Of a stretch of 64,000 nt of DNA, positions 44,050 to 56,696 are shown piece after piece. Source of the stretch: Diatrype stigma (lineage: Eukaryota; Ascomycota; Sordariomycetes; Xylariales; Diatrypaceae). The stretch covers positions 62,001 to 126,000 of the forward strand of contig JAKJXP020000033.1 of assembly GCA_022225965.2 (NCBI GenBank), in the 5' to 3' direction. A model generated the notes under the pieces. It was not told the DNA's origin, searched no databases, and saw only the letters and a list, made by a program, of their open reading frames with translations. A program made the position numbers and the translations under genes. The stretch's first letter is position 1. Each line of letters opens with the position of its first letter.

Positions 44050-46042
44050 ATGGAAGACCCAATAAGGCTCAGCTTCAACGAATTTCGGACTCGATACGAA
44101 AAAAGTTTCACGCTATGGTCTAATCACCGTCTCAAAGCTATCCAGAGTCCAGGACTTCCCGACTCATACTTGTCAGCACATGAACTGTTGGCTGATCAAC
44201 CATCTTTCCCGAGTGGATTATCTCTCCAAAATTCCAAATCTACTACTGGGAACTACTGTCGAATCTTTGCAACGGCTAAGTCTACGTGGGGGTCGACGGC
44301 AGCATCTTGCAGTCACCCACCACCACCATTCGAACAGGAAATCAAAATCGATGTTGGAACTAGGTGTCCGGCACTGCTGTCCATCCCTAGATATCCGGAG
44401 AGCGACACGGATTATACACCGTGGTTTGGTAGCGTCGAAATAAACCATCTCGCTGTTCTCATTTTGGCATGGGCATGTGTCTTCGCAGCACGATGGGTGG
44501 AACTGATGCCGGAGTACTGTTCCATGACGTATACGGGGAGTCAGGCTGTGCATAACAGTGACGACAAGCCGGATGTAAGTGAGACGACTGACGATAACTT
44601 CACAGATGTGGATATCGGAGATGCCTCGCCAGATGAAGTACGGTGGTAAGTCCTTGCTTGTTCACAGTTTCGTGATAGGACTTGGTCAGACCTCTTCTAA
44701 GGGCAAAACTATACGCATTTGAAAAAGATAAGCTTTTGGGCTAATATAAACCCCAAGGTGGGCTGCCGTACTTGCCCCTGGTCAGGGATGGAAGGCCACC
44801 ATCACTTCAGGGGATATCACTTTGAGCTGCCCATGGTCTTACAACCTCCAAGGACATTCAGGGTTCCGGTTGAAATATAGACTAGCCGCCACATCATCCA
44901 AGGGTCACCTGACTTCCGTATCATCGTCTGCCGACTCCATAGGTTATCTGCGCAAGTTCTGCACGCGATACCATGTCTTCGATCAATCGCAGGCAGCACT
45001 AGCGGCTGCGTCTCTTCTCCCTTCAATGGGAAGTAGCAGCTCGCTTCAGCTTCCCACCCCTAAATGCACATCGCCTTTAGACTCGCCAAGCCGACGAAGC
45101 GTTCAATCTGGTAGAAATCAGAAACCGGATTGGATTGACGACAACGAGAGCGAGAATCTCGACAAGCTGCTTACTCTCAGTTGTTATACAGGGGGGATCC
45201 AGCCTTTGCTGTTCAGTGTGTTTTATGAGCCTACCGTTGAATGCAACGCCGTCGCGCCTTGGACCCAGGGGATCATAGCCGTTATAGGCCCCTTATCAAA
45301 AAATGCGCCTTTACTCCTTGGCCGAATGCTGATGGATCGGCTACCCAGGGTCGCCTTCCTGTGGCTTGGTGCCACTGTGCTCGGCCTCGGCGAAAAGCTC
45401 CTGCAGGATTTTCGGCGTGATATCTTGCGGATAGACCTTCATTCCGCGGCGTGGTCAGGGACAGTACAAACATTCATGCAGTTACCGGTATCCGGTAGTG
45501 ATACCGCAAATAATCGTGTCGCGCGTGCCGACGAATGCAGGCTACTCTTCCTCTGCCAATCCGCGAATCATCAAAGGTTCCCCATACGCCAGTGGGCCCC
45601 TTTTGGAAGTACCCCAGTGGAGGATACAGACATAGATACAAGGATCCATGTCAACTGTCGAGGCCACCGGCTCCAGTATAAGGGGCTTGTGTGGGATTGC
45701 ACAAATGGCAAAGTAAACCAGCCGGCGACCGACAAGGTGCAACTTCATTCGCCTTCGCCCTGGCCACTACATCAACCAAGGGATAACGAAGGTCTCGTGG
45801 CATATGAAGGGATGGACCGCGAGCGAGAGAGCATATCGGAGAATGCAACACGGGGTACATTAGGCTGGCTACGCTTTGACGGATACGCAAAATGCGAGAA
45901 GGAGATATGGCAGCATGAGTGGTTCGACGTATTCCGAGAAGAAGAGGAGGAAAATGACGAGGTTATCACAGAAGACAAGTCTCATCCCACTTCTTACCAT
46001 CGCGTTGATGTAGAACGGTGGTTATCTACGCTTCAAGAATGA
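44050..46042 (+). CDS. ascomycete-specific conserved protein of unknown function
   Basis: Exon 1 (44050..44645) and exon 2 (44758..46042) join as VRW-WAAVLAPGQGWKATI across a GTAAGT...CCAAG intron, giving 626 residues. The segment EINHLAVLILAWACVFAARW, followed by the split W-W-A-x-x-A-P-G-x-GW and PWS motifs, is the hallmark of a large fungal family often labelled in databases as an immunoglobulin variable region used by the ITC63B heavy chain; that label is an artefact, and no Ig fold is apparent. The N-terminal part (about 130-155) is hydrophobic and could be a membrane-associated helix. The C-terminus is acidic (REEEEENDEV). Members are frequent in accessory regions of ascomycete genomes; the molecular role is not known. 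Confidence 0.78.
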
Positions 46043-46198
46043 GAAAGGTGGACACGGTACTCTGTGTGGTCCGAAAGAAAACTACAAGACAAAAAAACGG
46101 CTCCACGGAATTAAGTATACTCTTTCGTGGTCCACACTCTTAAGGATGATTTCACGAGCGGGCAATAGGTGACAGCAATATACACCAGTGACTAATCC

Positions 46199-47914
46199 CT
46201 AGCCCGTCTCCCCACTATCTTCCGTCACCATGGCAAAGATCTTGTCCGACTTGTGAAGGCCAATAACCCACTTGACGTCCTCGAATCCTTTCCGCGTCTT
46301 AATCTCCACCTCAATGTCATCATCCGGCTCCATGACCACTGCAGCTACATTAGTGTTCGCAGTGGTAGGGAGCTTCCAGTCGCCCTTGGCAGGCCTCATG
46401 TCCAACCTCGCGATGAACACGGCCACGACGGCGAGGACCTCGTTAGTCGCGAAGTGTCGGCCGGGGCAGAGGGTTTTGCCACCGCCGAACGCCCGGAAAC
46501 AGTAATCACGGGGACGGTTCTTCTTCTCCTCGGGCAAGAACCTGCGGGGGTTGAACTCCGCGACGCTAGAACCCCAGAGGTTGGCATCCTGATGGATGAT
46601 ACGGCTTGGCATTTGTAGCATGGCGCCCTTCTTCAGCAGCCATTGGTCGAGGTAGGTATCTTCCATGACCTCGCGCACAGATGTTCCCATGGAACAATAG
46701 CGGAGAACTTCCTGGTAGGCGGACAGCAATAAGGGGCAGCTCTCCTTGAGGGTTGTGATATCAATAGTTTTGGTAGTAGACCCATTTTCAGTGGTTGTAT
46801 CGGTACAGGCGTCAATCTCGGTCCGGATATCTTCGAGAAGGCCTGGGTGGGAGTGGAGCAGAAGAAGAGTCCAGAAAGCTCCAGGTGCTGTATTCACCAA
46901 GAGGGCAATCGAACCCCCAACTTCGTAGCAGGCGATGTCCTCCAGCGGAACCTTATGGTTGGTCTGTGTTTGGTACCGGTTCTGGGCGAGGGCAGATGCC
47001 TTTTGGACACCCCCAGCTTTGTAATACGTTTCGAAAGCCTTGGCAACTCTGGCTCGAGCTGCAATGGACTTACGAGCTGTGATTGAGGGACAGATACCAA
47101 CTAGAATAGACATAAGGCCGCTTTCGAACTCCCTGTTATGCCCGAGTAAGTTATATCCAACGCTTATACATGAACCCTGATCCCCGGCGCTGGGTTCCAC
47201 TCACCAGAAAGCATCGGCAATCGCCTTATCATCGTACGGGTTCATCGGACCGTACACAGAACGGGTAGTAGCTGTCGTGATAGCCTCCCTCAGCCAGGCG
47301 TTAATGTCGATATGTCGCGACTTTCCTCTAGCTGGCTGCAGCCGATCGAGAGACTTTGCGATTTCCTGAATCATGGCGCGGTTCATGTCATCGAGGTCCG
47401 ATCCGGGCTTGAGCGCGGCCCGCATAGTGGCATAGGACTCCATGGACAGGCCAAAGTCGCCTTCGTCGCCGTTGACATTCTGGGCCAAGATAGCCTGGGC
47501 CTTGGCACTCGCTCCACAAATCGTGGACGCAAACTTGGCCTCGATAGGGGGGAAGGCTAGGATCTTGTGCTGCTTCTGTACCTTCTGGACGATCTCCGGC
47601 TTCGTTACTACGTACATCTTTTGGCCCGGTAGGAATATGGTGAAGATAGGGGAGCCTGTCTGCTGGCTAATATCGAGGTAAACATAACTGGTCATATAGG
47701 TGGCAATTAAGGGGGAAGCATACCTGAGGTCAACATAGTAGTCGAACTTTCTCCGCGACAGCCCTATTAGGTGACCAATGATGGGAATCGACTGCGGAGC
47801 CAGCGGCGGCTCGCGAGGGTCATGGCCAAACAGCCTGCGGACGGCCAGGTAGGCTAGAGTGACAACACCCGTGATTGTGAGGAGGACCACGGGGTCGCTA
47901 GTTGATAGAAACAT
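46199..47914 (-). CDS. cytochrome P450, CYP7-like
   Basis: Three exons on the minus strand: 47914..47724, 47666..47205 and 47132..46199, giving 528 residues. The first intron (57 nt, GTATGC...TTAG) is a multiple of three without a stop, so it can be read through, but removal restores the usual DLSQQTGSPIFTIFLPG sequence and matches the intron position of the P450 at 27083-28730. Features: N-terminal anchor (VVLLTITGVVTLAYLAV), I-helix VNTAPGAFW without the acid-alcohol pair, K-helix QEVLRYCS (ExxR), and heme loop FRAFGGGKTLCPGRHF. The N-T-x-P-x-x-FW I-helix is shared with CYP7A and CYP8A enzymes, which act on sterols or rearrange peroxides. Substrate is not known. The coding sequence looks intact. 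Confidence 0.87.
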
Positions 47915-49353
47915 GACGAAGCAAACGGGATGAAAGGGACATAGATGTCTGGGAGCTCAAGTGGTAACTACCTAGGAAGGTAGTAAGGTGAGCGTTGAGG
48001 GTTGTAAGGAATAAGGCAAAGGTGGATTAAATATTGCAAGCAACCGATTTGTTACGCGCCGTACGCTAGTCCCTTTCATCGCAGGCTATCCTGTCAAGTC
48101 ATAACAGAAGACAAACCGAGGCGTCGAGGGTACCCGAAGTCGTGGCTGCTATATAACATATTGTTATCTTGTCCATAAGTCTTCGAAATCCGGACAAAAC
48201 TAACATGGCAATGCCATGTTATAATGGTATAGTGTTACTATATAAGGAACATATGTGCCATATGAAGCCGAGTACCGTCGTTTCCCTTCATTATACCCTA
48301 CGAAGTTGCGACTTAGCTTTGGCCAGATTTCGAAGATGTTGGTGGTAAGCAAAGAGATGGTGGGCCTTCAACCTTGCGTTGATTATCCTAGCCAGGTCTT
48401 ATGCAGTTGGTTGCTCCCAGCAAAGTAACGGGCGCGTAATGGACATCACTAATCCATGCCTTGTCTCTTTCTATTGGCACTCTATTTGTAGATTATGGCG
48501 CATTCGGAAGATCAAATATAACGTCATTCGGACGTTGATATATTGTCATACGGAAGGCAAGAATCGATCTCTACTATGTAAGTACTGTAAGGGGGCGGAA
48601 GAGCTCTATGGTATAATGTGCGCCAAGCCACTCCCTTGGTAAAGACCATTCGTGGAATTAGGTAACCCAAGCTCTCCTATCTAGGCGGGCGACTGTATAT
48701 ATACCTACCGATGCCTAAGATCTTATGCATCACTCTCTACCTGAGCCAAACGCCGAGTATATATTCCAGGGGATATCAAATCATGGACATTGCTTAATGA
48801 ATTCCACAGAATTCACGCAACTGCATGCTAGTTGTGTTAAAATGGGTTCGACTAATTGGCCAAATTATACTGTATAGGTACTGTTCATCGTAACTGTATA
48901 CTTAGTGCATATAGTGCAGCAAGGCCCAACTGGTTGTAACGATGGAGAAAAAGGTAATAGGGGGGAGAATTTGACTTCAGGTCTCAATGGCCCGCCCCTG
49001 TGGCCCCGACGGCCCCCCCACAAGGCCTTCCACAACCACCGCCCGGCGTCGACGTCAGCGCACTAAGCTCTAACTAACCAATCAACTAAAACCCACCTAA
49101 CTTTTAGTTACCCCACGCTTTCGCTTCCGAATCTCATCCTCACCAACCTTATCTTCCACAACGCAGAGCCTCAGTGGCATTTGATACTTAGCTTGTACTA
49201 ATCTTGCATCTTGCCAGCTGCTTCTTCCCTCAACCTCCCATTTCCAGGTTCCGGGCTTACACCGACCCATACAAACCACCAACCTACCCACCTACCAACC
49301 CACCAACACACACCACACCACACCACACCACACCAGAGCAGAGCAGACCGAAA
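47915..49353. other. divergent intergenic region between the P450 and SRP19 genes
   Basis: No gene. A 19-bp palindrome AACATGGCAATGCCATGTT (48202-48220) lies about 290 bp upstream of the P450 start, and CATTCGGA/CATACGGA direct repeats occur at 48500-48560; both could be regulatory. CACAC repeats (49306-49335) lie in the SRP19 leader. Confidence 0.5.
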
Positions 49354-50253
49354 ATGTCACACGCACAGATAGAAGAAGTGTCCGACAGCGACCTATCGGA
49401 CCCCTCCGAGGGCGACATCGACGACTTCGTCGAGTCCGACATCATGCGCCAGGTACCGAAAGCAGCACCAACCACCAGCAGCGCCGTCGCACCACCGCCG
49501 CCCCTCGTCAACCCCGCGCACCTCCCACCGCAGCTGCAGGCCCCGCAGGTGCAGCCCTCCGACATCAAAGACTACCAGTGCATCTACCCGGTGTACTTCG
49601 ACGCGACGCGGACGCGGGGCACGGGGCGGCGGGTGTCGGCGGCGCTGGCGGTCAAGAACCCGCTGGCGCGGGAGATCGCCACGGCGTGCGCGCAGCTGCG
49701 GCTGCAGCCCGTGTTCGAGGCGCACCGGACGCACCCGGCCGACTGGGCGAACCCGGGCCGGGTCAAGGTGCCGCTCAAGAAGCTGCAGCAGGGCGGAGCC
49801 GGCATGGGGACGACCGTCAAGAACAAGCACCACCTGTACGTGCTGATCGCGCGCCACCTGCAGCAGCACCCGACGACGGAAGACTGCGACGCGCTGCGCC
49901 GCGTGCGCGTCCCGGGGCTGGGCGTGCCGGCCGACGGCGAGCCCTGGCCGAGGCCCGCGGTGCCGCGCGGCTGGAAGATGGGCGAGCTGCTGCCCGCGTA
50001 CAGCGCGGCTATGACGGGGGGCGGCGTCAGCGAGAACGCCTTTAAGGATATGATGAAGGAGATGGGGGGCCCGCCGGGAGGAGGGGCACCGGGGGCGGGC
50101 GCGGGAGGCATGATGCCGCCGGGTATGGGCGGGATGGGAAATATGGCCGAGATGATGAACATGTTTGGTGGTATGGGAGGTGGTGGTGGTGCGGGACCAA
50201 GTGGTGCTGCGGAGGGAGGCGGTGGCAGGAAAGGGAAGAAGGGGAAGAAGTGA
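49354..50253 (+). CDS. SEC65: signal recognition particle subunit SRP19 (Sec65)
   Basis: Intronless, 299 residues from the ATG at 49354; an upstream in-frame ATG at 49204 would add only leader-like sequence. Residues 1-40 are acidic (EEVSDSDLSDPSEGDIDDF). The SRP19 domain spans about 70-190: DYQCIYPVYFDATRTRGTGR, RRVSAALAVKNPLAREIATA, PADWANPGRVKVPL, and KNKHHLYVLIARHL. SRP19 binds helices 6 and 8 of SRP RNA and is needed for SRP54 loading, so the protein serves co-translational targeting to the ER. The C-terminal third is Gly/Met/Pro-rich and ends in a lysine tail GRKGKKGKK, a common fungal Sec65 feature. The coding region is strongly GC-biased, which produces long antisense frames that are not genes. 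Confidence 0.92.
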   Translation: MSHAQIEEVSDSDLSDPSEGDIDDFVESDIMRQVPKAAPTTSSAVAPPPPLVNPAHLPPQLQAPQVQPSDIKDYQCIYPVYFDATRTRGTGRRVSAALAVKNPLAREIATACAQLRLQPVFEAHRTHPADWANPGRVKVPLKKLQQGGAGMGTTVKNKHHLYVLIARHLQQHPTTEDCDALRRVRVPGLGVPADGEPWPRPAVPRGWKMGELLPAYSAAMTGGGVSENAFKDMMKEMGGPPGGGAPGAGAGGMMPPGMGGMGNMAEMMNMFGGMGGGGGAGPSGAAEGGGGRKGKKGKK

Positions 50254-51328
50254 GGAGGGGAAAACCACTCTTTACAACAAACAGCATTGTCAAGAAGAAT
50301 TTAAGAAAGCCAAAAACAGGAAGCCAAAAAAAGCCGCTAAATGAGATGAGCCCACCGAAACGGTGGAGGCTCTAGATGGAGACACACACACACACCTCTA
50401 CGCGAATACACGATCATGCGTATGTATGGTGACTAGGTGACAGTTCTGTGGTGTTCTAGACGTTTGGAGTGTTCTACCTATGTAGTTCGATGGGAGTGGC
50501 TAGCCCAGCAGCTAGATATATGATCAAGCTGGCTGCTTTTGACTAATTAGGAGATCGAACGCAACCAATTCTGCAATATCCTCCCACCGCGCCATAAATA
50601 GTCAAAAGGTAATGGGACGCTACTCAGCCCAAGAAACCGACGCTGCCCCAGTCTATAGGGCGATATAGCATCCGATTAGGCAGAACATATAATATGATAA
50701 GTTACGCCGTTCTCACCATGGGAACCTGCAGCATTTAACGAGGTTCACTCATCGCCTACCTATATACATGATGGACACATGTATGTCATACGTACTTACA
50801 TAGGCATGATCATGATATAGTTGCAACCTACGTATGGCGTATGATCCTGTCCATATCATCAATTAGGTAGCGCGTTGAACAGCTGTCTCGCAAGTCGTGT
50901 TCATCACAAACACTGCCAAACAACACCAATAGGCGATGTGACATAATGATATGATGAATGGATAGATTGGTTGACAACGATAGAATACAAAAGGGTATCT
51001 CTCTTTTCTCTTTTCCTCGTTCCTCTTTTCGTGCTTTGCTTGCTCTCGTTGCTCTTCAGCGCCGCTCGTCCGCTCGTCCGCTCGTCAGTCCTTCCCCCCT
51101 TCCTCCTGGCTCATGAAAAAAAAAGAGACAACCGCGATAGAACACAAATCCTACAACACAACGAACGGTTCGATCCAGATAGGCCATGCTCCAGGGCTGT
51201 AGACTACCTGCACAGAATTGGGACTGAACAGAACAGCCAGCTAGCCAGCATCAGAGCACGACACATCACGGCACAACACCCCTTCGTGAATCACCCCCCA
51301 CCCCCTCTTGACACACAAACAAGCCTAC
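50254..51328. other. convergent intergenic region
   Basis: 3-prime flanks of SRP19 and the dynactin gene. A short CA repeat (50381-50396) and pyrimidine-rich tracts near 51000-51120 are present. No gene seen. Confidence 0.5.
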
Positions 51329-54300
51329 TCACACAACCCCAACCCGTCCCTGCAACCCCTCCCACTCCCTCAAGCCCACAACATTCACCCCAGCACCTCC
51401 ACCTCCCATCTGGATCGTCTTCCCATCGCGACCAGGAAGCCGGATATGCAGTCTCGCAGCCGCCTTATTCCTCGCCTTCCTCTCTTCGCCAGCCGTTCTG
51501 GTCCTCCCATCACCACCACCACCGCTGCTCCCCAGCACCACGCCGGTCTTCTGCACCACGGCCTCGGACCACGCCTTCCACGCGGCGTAGTCCTCGGCCT
51601 GGCGCGCGGCATGCCACTGTGGTGTGGCGCGGGCGGGGCGCCACGCCAGCCGGTCGGCCGGCAGGTCGCGCAGGTCGTACACCTTGGCCGACGACGCGAG
51701 GCGGAGCAGCTCCGAGAGCGCATCGCGGGCCTCGGCGCGAACGAGGTTGCGGCGGTGCTCGGCGACGGGCTCGTCACCCGTGGTGGTGGCGGCGGTGGTA
51801 GTGGTAGTGGCGTCGGCGCCGTCACCCGCCGCGGTTGTAGTCGTGGTTGTGGTGGGGGTGTACTGTTGTCGTCGTCCGAGCGGCTCCGCCAACCAGTCGT
51901 GGCGGACCTGCTCGGGGGCGCGGGCGCGCCGGTTGTCCTCGCGGAGGTAGCGGACCGCGGCTTGCAGGGCGGCGATATCGGCGCGGAGGGCGTCCATCTC
52001 GCGGGCGGTGGCGACAGCGCGTTCCTTGTTCTGGTGCTGCGCGTCGTCTGCACCACCCCTGCCGTCCCCTCCGCCGGCGGCGAAGGCCTTGTTGTCGCCG
52101 GCGATCTTCTGCCAACGGTCGCGGTCCTCCTCGAGGGCCTTGGCCTCGCGCTCCTGCTCCTGCAGGCTGCGCTGGAGGTCGTCGACGTGGGCGGCGGCGC
52201 GCTCGAGCTCGGCCTCGAGGTCGGCCATGCGCTGGGCCTTGGCCTGGGCGTCGCGCATGCGGGCCTCGAGGGTGTTGATGCGCAGCTCGGCGGTGCTGAG
52301 GCTCTCGTCGCGCGTGGCGACGTCGCGGCGCGCCTGGTGGTAGGCCTCGCGCAGCTGCCGCAGCTCCTCCTCGGCGTCGACGGGCAGCGCCGTCTTGACC
52401 GCCTTGATTTCCTGCGCCCGCAGCAGCCACGGCGCCGCGCTGCGCTCGAACTCCTGCGTCTGCGACAGGTCGCCGCACACGGCCGCCAGGTCCGTCACCT
52501 GGCCCGTCAGCAGACGCAGCTTCGACAGGTACGTCGTGAAAAGATCCGACTCGCTCGCCGAGAACCCGTTCAGCACCGACCGGTGCACGGCGTTTTGAAT
52601 ATCTGCGTAGGTGTAGGGCTCGGCGCGGCCCTCCTCACCCACGAGCGCGTGGAGGTCGAGGCCGATCTTGCGGGCCATCTCCGAGAGCTCCTGGCTGGCA
52701 TTCTCGCATTGTTCGAAGATCTCGGCCGTTTCGTTGGTTAAGGATAGGGATCTGGCCTTGAGATCCTCTAGAGACCGCACGGCCTTCGAAACAACTACCT
52801 TCGCGCTCCGGGTTTGGCTGATGACAGCGTCTGCCTTTCGTGCAAAATGCTGGGCAGCTTCCTCTTCCTCCTCGTTGGGCGGCACGACTCTTTGAACCAT
52901 GTCTTTGATGACACCGAAAGCGGCGGCGGCAGACTCCAGGTGGCTCTGCATAAGCACCGACTTCATTTGAACCTCATCGGCAAAACTCTCTAGACCATCC
53001 GAGATGTGGACTTCTCCCAAGTGGGTCATCAGCGCGATAGTACGCTGGAGTTCACTTGCGCATTGCTTCTCCTTGAGGTCGTCTCGTCTCAGGCCATCGA
53101 TCCAGGCATTCAGAGCCCTCTCGACTGGCTCTAGCTCATATAATGCACCTTCATACTTGGCGAACGCGTCCAAAGAGCAATGACTGATAGCATTGACAAA
53201 GCGATCACACATAGCGGATACCCAGGTTAACTTGTCTAGGGCATCGCAACCGGCAAAGACATCGTCCTCATGACCCGGGTGCGCTTGTCCATTGACACGA
53301 TCCTTGATGAATCCATGGAGCAGGTTGGCCTTGAAGGCCAGCCGGCTAAAGCGCAGCAGGGCTAGAACCGAGTCCCGATCCGCGTTGTAGCTCTCGGGCA
53401 AGAATAGCTTGATAATTTGCAGATGCTGCTGCGCTTCCTGGGCATCCATGCGCTGCAGCTCCAGATCGATTGTCTTGATCTGAGTCTTGGCGGCAGAGAT
53501 CTGCAGCTTCTGGTTGAGATCCATCATAGCCCTGGACTTGCTCTCGAGCTGTTCAGACTCGGCCTCGTTCACGGCGTGGGACGCACGCATATCCTCCAGA
53601 TCGGTTTGGAGGTTCGTAACTAGCTCTCTGAATCGGGAAAGAGTGTACTCCATGTCTTCCACGGCCTCGTCCTGCTGGGCAGCTCGGCGGATCTGTTCAG
53701 CGATGACGCTGTCTTTGAAGTCGAGCTCCTCTTGCATCTCCTTCTCATTTTGCACGTGGTTGATTTCGAGTTCGTCGTTGATTTCCTTCAGCGCTTCGAG
53801 ATCCTCGATCACTGCCTTCAGTTCCTGGATCTGCTCAGATTGGGCTAGCTTCTCGTAACTGAGCTGCTCAATCATAGCCTCGGCTCCCAGATTGTCGTCG
53901 AGCTGTTGGCGCAGGTCCTCAGCGCGGGTCTCAGCCTCAAGTAGCTTCTCCTTCGCAATTTGATACTGTTCCTTAACTCCGTCAAATTCTTCCAGGTCCT
54001 GTTGTAGCTCCTTGATCTGCCCCTTCAGGTCTTCTTCCTGCTGCGAGGTGAGATCTCGCAATCGAATCAATGCCTCGCGTAGTCGTTCGTTATTTCGTTC
54101 CATCTGCAGCCAGCCGGTGCTTGCTCGTTCTTCTGGTGACATGCCCGTAGAAAACTCTGAGTTTTCCTCCCGCAAAATCTCGTTTTCAAGCTCTAGCTCT
54201 TCCGCCTTCTGCTTCAAAGCCTCAAGCTCAACCTTCAGGACTTCGGCTGTCTCCTCGGCCATTTCGCGGTCCAAAGTGGCTAATTCCATAACAGCTTCGT

Positions 54301-55571
54301 GCTCTGCCTGTATAGTCTCGATCTGCTCCAGCCTATCTTCGGCCTCCTTCACTTGTTTCCGTAGGACGACGTTCTCCTGGGCCGTAGTCTGAAATTTGCT
54401 CTCGATCTTCTTGTTGATCTGCTCAAACTTGTCTCGCTGCTCCTGTAGCCGCTCCATTTCCTGTAGCTTCTCTCGATCTTCTAAGCGCTTTCGTTCAAGT
54501 ACTTTTAGCTTCGCCTTGAGATCTTCGTTCTCCCTGCTCACGGCATTACTAGCTGCAGGTCGAGAAGCCCCGGCGGCGCTTGCAGTCGCTTTGGAGGGCG
54601 CTGCGGAGACTGGCGTCTTTGTTTTAGCGGAGGCTGGTGCTTTCCCAGTCAGCTTTTCGAGGGCTCGCGTTCTGGTCTGGACAGGGCTCGACTGCTCGCC
54701 GTCGCTCTTAAAGGGCGAGCCGGATCTGTTGCCACTATCGGTTCCTGACAGGGAATCTCCTGATCGGACTCTATTAGATACTGGACGGCCTGCCCCTCGG
54801 CCCGCTCCAACTGTAGATGTCCTCCCACTCAACGGTCGGTTTGCTGCGCCGGATGTTCTTGTCGGCGCCGAGGATGTCGATGCTTGTCTGGTGACTCTTG
54901 ACGCAGGTAGCGCCGGAGGTCCCATTGCAGTCCTGCTTCCGCTAATTGACGGACGAGACCTCGCACCAACGCTCGTAGAGGCGACGCGAGCATGTGATGG
55001 GGTGCCAGTTCGTGAAGGGGCGGCGCTTGATGCAGCAGTTCCGAGCTGCTTCGTGGGAGATTTCGTGGGAGACTATTTGATCACGATGGTCAGTGTCACG
55101 GAAATCACAGGCAGGCAACAGACACAGGTAACCAAACCACATGTCTCATAAGTGTAGTAGAATTTTACGCACACGCGCCCTCGCTATACTAGAAGGTCGA
55201 GGGACTGGACTCGGACTTGGGGCATTCAGGCTCCTCCGTTTTGAATCGGACACAGAACTTGGGCGCCCTGAACTGCCCGGCCCAACACTTTGTCTGGAGC
55301 CTCTTCGCACAGGAGGCGCTGCTGCCCTAGGCTGGGGCGGCGGTGCGGCTTGTAATATCGTCATAGCAGCCGGTCTGACAAACATGCCCCTCCCCATCTC
55401 GCAGTCGAAATACCTCGTGCCTTGAACAGCGCCATCGTTCTTGCCGCTGTCATCCTCCAGCTCGACTCCAACCCAATCGCCGGGAGCGAAATGGGTCAGA
55501 CCAACGAACCGAACGGTGGCATTGCGACCATCATTCAAAAGTACAGTCTGCCCAACTGCGATCTCCGACAT
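51329..55571 (-). CDS. ro-3: dynactin subunit p150-Glued
   Basis: Exon 1 (55571..55173) and exon 2 (55072..51329) join phase 0 across a GTGCGT...AATAG intron, giving 1380 residues. The N-terminus is a CAP-Gly domain (about 5-70) with the signature GKNDGAVQGTRYF, which binds microtubules and EB1. A basic Ser/Pro-rich region follows to about 310 (RARSPTKSPTKQLGT). Coiled coil 1 runs from about 312 to 670 (SRENEDLKAKLKVLERKRLE onward), the dynactin central domain from about 675 to 970, and a second coiled coil from about 1040 to 1180. This is the full layout of p150-Glued, the dynein-activating subunit (ro-3 in Neurospora, nudM in Aspergillus), acting in nuclear and vesicle transport. The C-terminal 200 residues are low-complexity (Thr/Ala-rich) and less conserved. 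Confidence 0.93.
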
Positions 55572-56696
55572 ATTGGGCAGCCTCCCGAGATGATCAGTAC
55601 ATCATGCAATGGGTCGGGAATTTGCGGAGGATGTTGGGAGGGTCGATGGTGGTGAGGTGGTGAGGTGGTGATGACTGATGTCGTGATAGTCGTGTAGGAA
55701 GAATAAACGAAGCTTGCAATCGGGGGGAGCTTCTGCAGGTGGTGAAGATACGCGGTGGTAGAAACAGGGACGCGGCAGTTGTATAATGGATAGTCCACTG
55801 GTTGACCCCTGCTGCCCCTGTAAATCCAGCCACTGCTGGTATCATTCAGTAGATACAGTACATACATACAGTACAGAGAGACAGGGGGTTTCAACGTGGG
55901 ACTTGGGGCTTGGCATAGATTGCCAGCTCTAGATCAGTGGTGCCCTGATACAGTGTCGCTGTCACCTGTCACAGTGATTGATACGGTAACGTACAATGTC
56001 AACCCCCTCCAAATCCCCAAATCTCCAAATGCACCGACATCCAGATTATTTGTATGAACCAACACCACCAAGTTGAACCTCCAACACGAGCGTCGAGGAC
56101 CGATTCATTTGCCTTTGTAAATAAACTCGCGTTACACTTCCTCGACTGACTCATTGCTTAATTCTTTGTCATTGCTGGGAATGCTTTGATCACAGCTCTT
56201 AAATCTTTACTCGACCCAAACCCGGCATTACAACGTTGTGCAGTAACCCCTTGCCATCAGTTGCAAGGAAGCCAGCGAGCCAGGAATGGCCATGAACATT
56301 TATGTTCATCAGACCGGTGACGGCGAGCAAGTGTGACTCCTACTTCTACGGCATAACCGAGGAGTGAAAGAGGTAGAGTGATACTATAAACTACTTACAT
56401 AAGTACATACGCAAGTGCATCTCCCTCCCTTATGTTCAGCCCTTACATCTCTCATCCAGCTTCCCTTTTACATGATCCCTTCAATATTCAGTCATAAACA
56501 CATCGACTCACTTTCTCGATCATATCCCTCCACATCTCATACTGAATATTCCTTGAGATAGTATGAGACGTCTTCATCCCCTGCGTCTTTTTATCTTTCT
56601 TTCCCTCTCCCCCATTCTAGCCGTCCACACCATCCCCTCCCGCATCAAGGGATGAAGTGGGCAGTGTGAAAAGTAGCCTTTTATATCCATTGGGTT
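55572..56696. other. intergenic between dynactin and HMG-box genes
   Basis: Upstream region of the dynactin gene and 3-prime flank of the HMG-box gene. Contains CACCTC/GGTGAGGTGG repeats near 55640-55680. No gene recognised. Confidence 0.5.

Noticed and set aside
23370..47914. a complete secondary-metabolite gene cluster
   Set aside because: Three P450s are present, but no polyketide synthase, NRPS, terpene cyclase, RiPP-processing protease set or pathway regulator is visible.
49393..50268. long antisense frames across the SRP19 gene
   Set aside because: Caused by high GC at third codon positions of SRP19; Arg/His/Pro-rich and without homology.
51165..51176. possible tRNA from a GGTTCGATCC sequence
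   Set aside because: The flanking bases cannot form a T-stem or acceptor stem, and no A-box lies upstream; no tRNA was found in the window.
51308..52741. 477-codon plus-strand frame
   Set aside because: Antisense of the dynactin gene C-terminal part; composition is a GC artefact.
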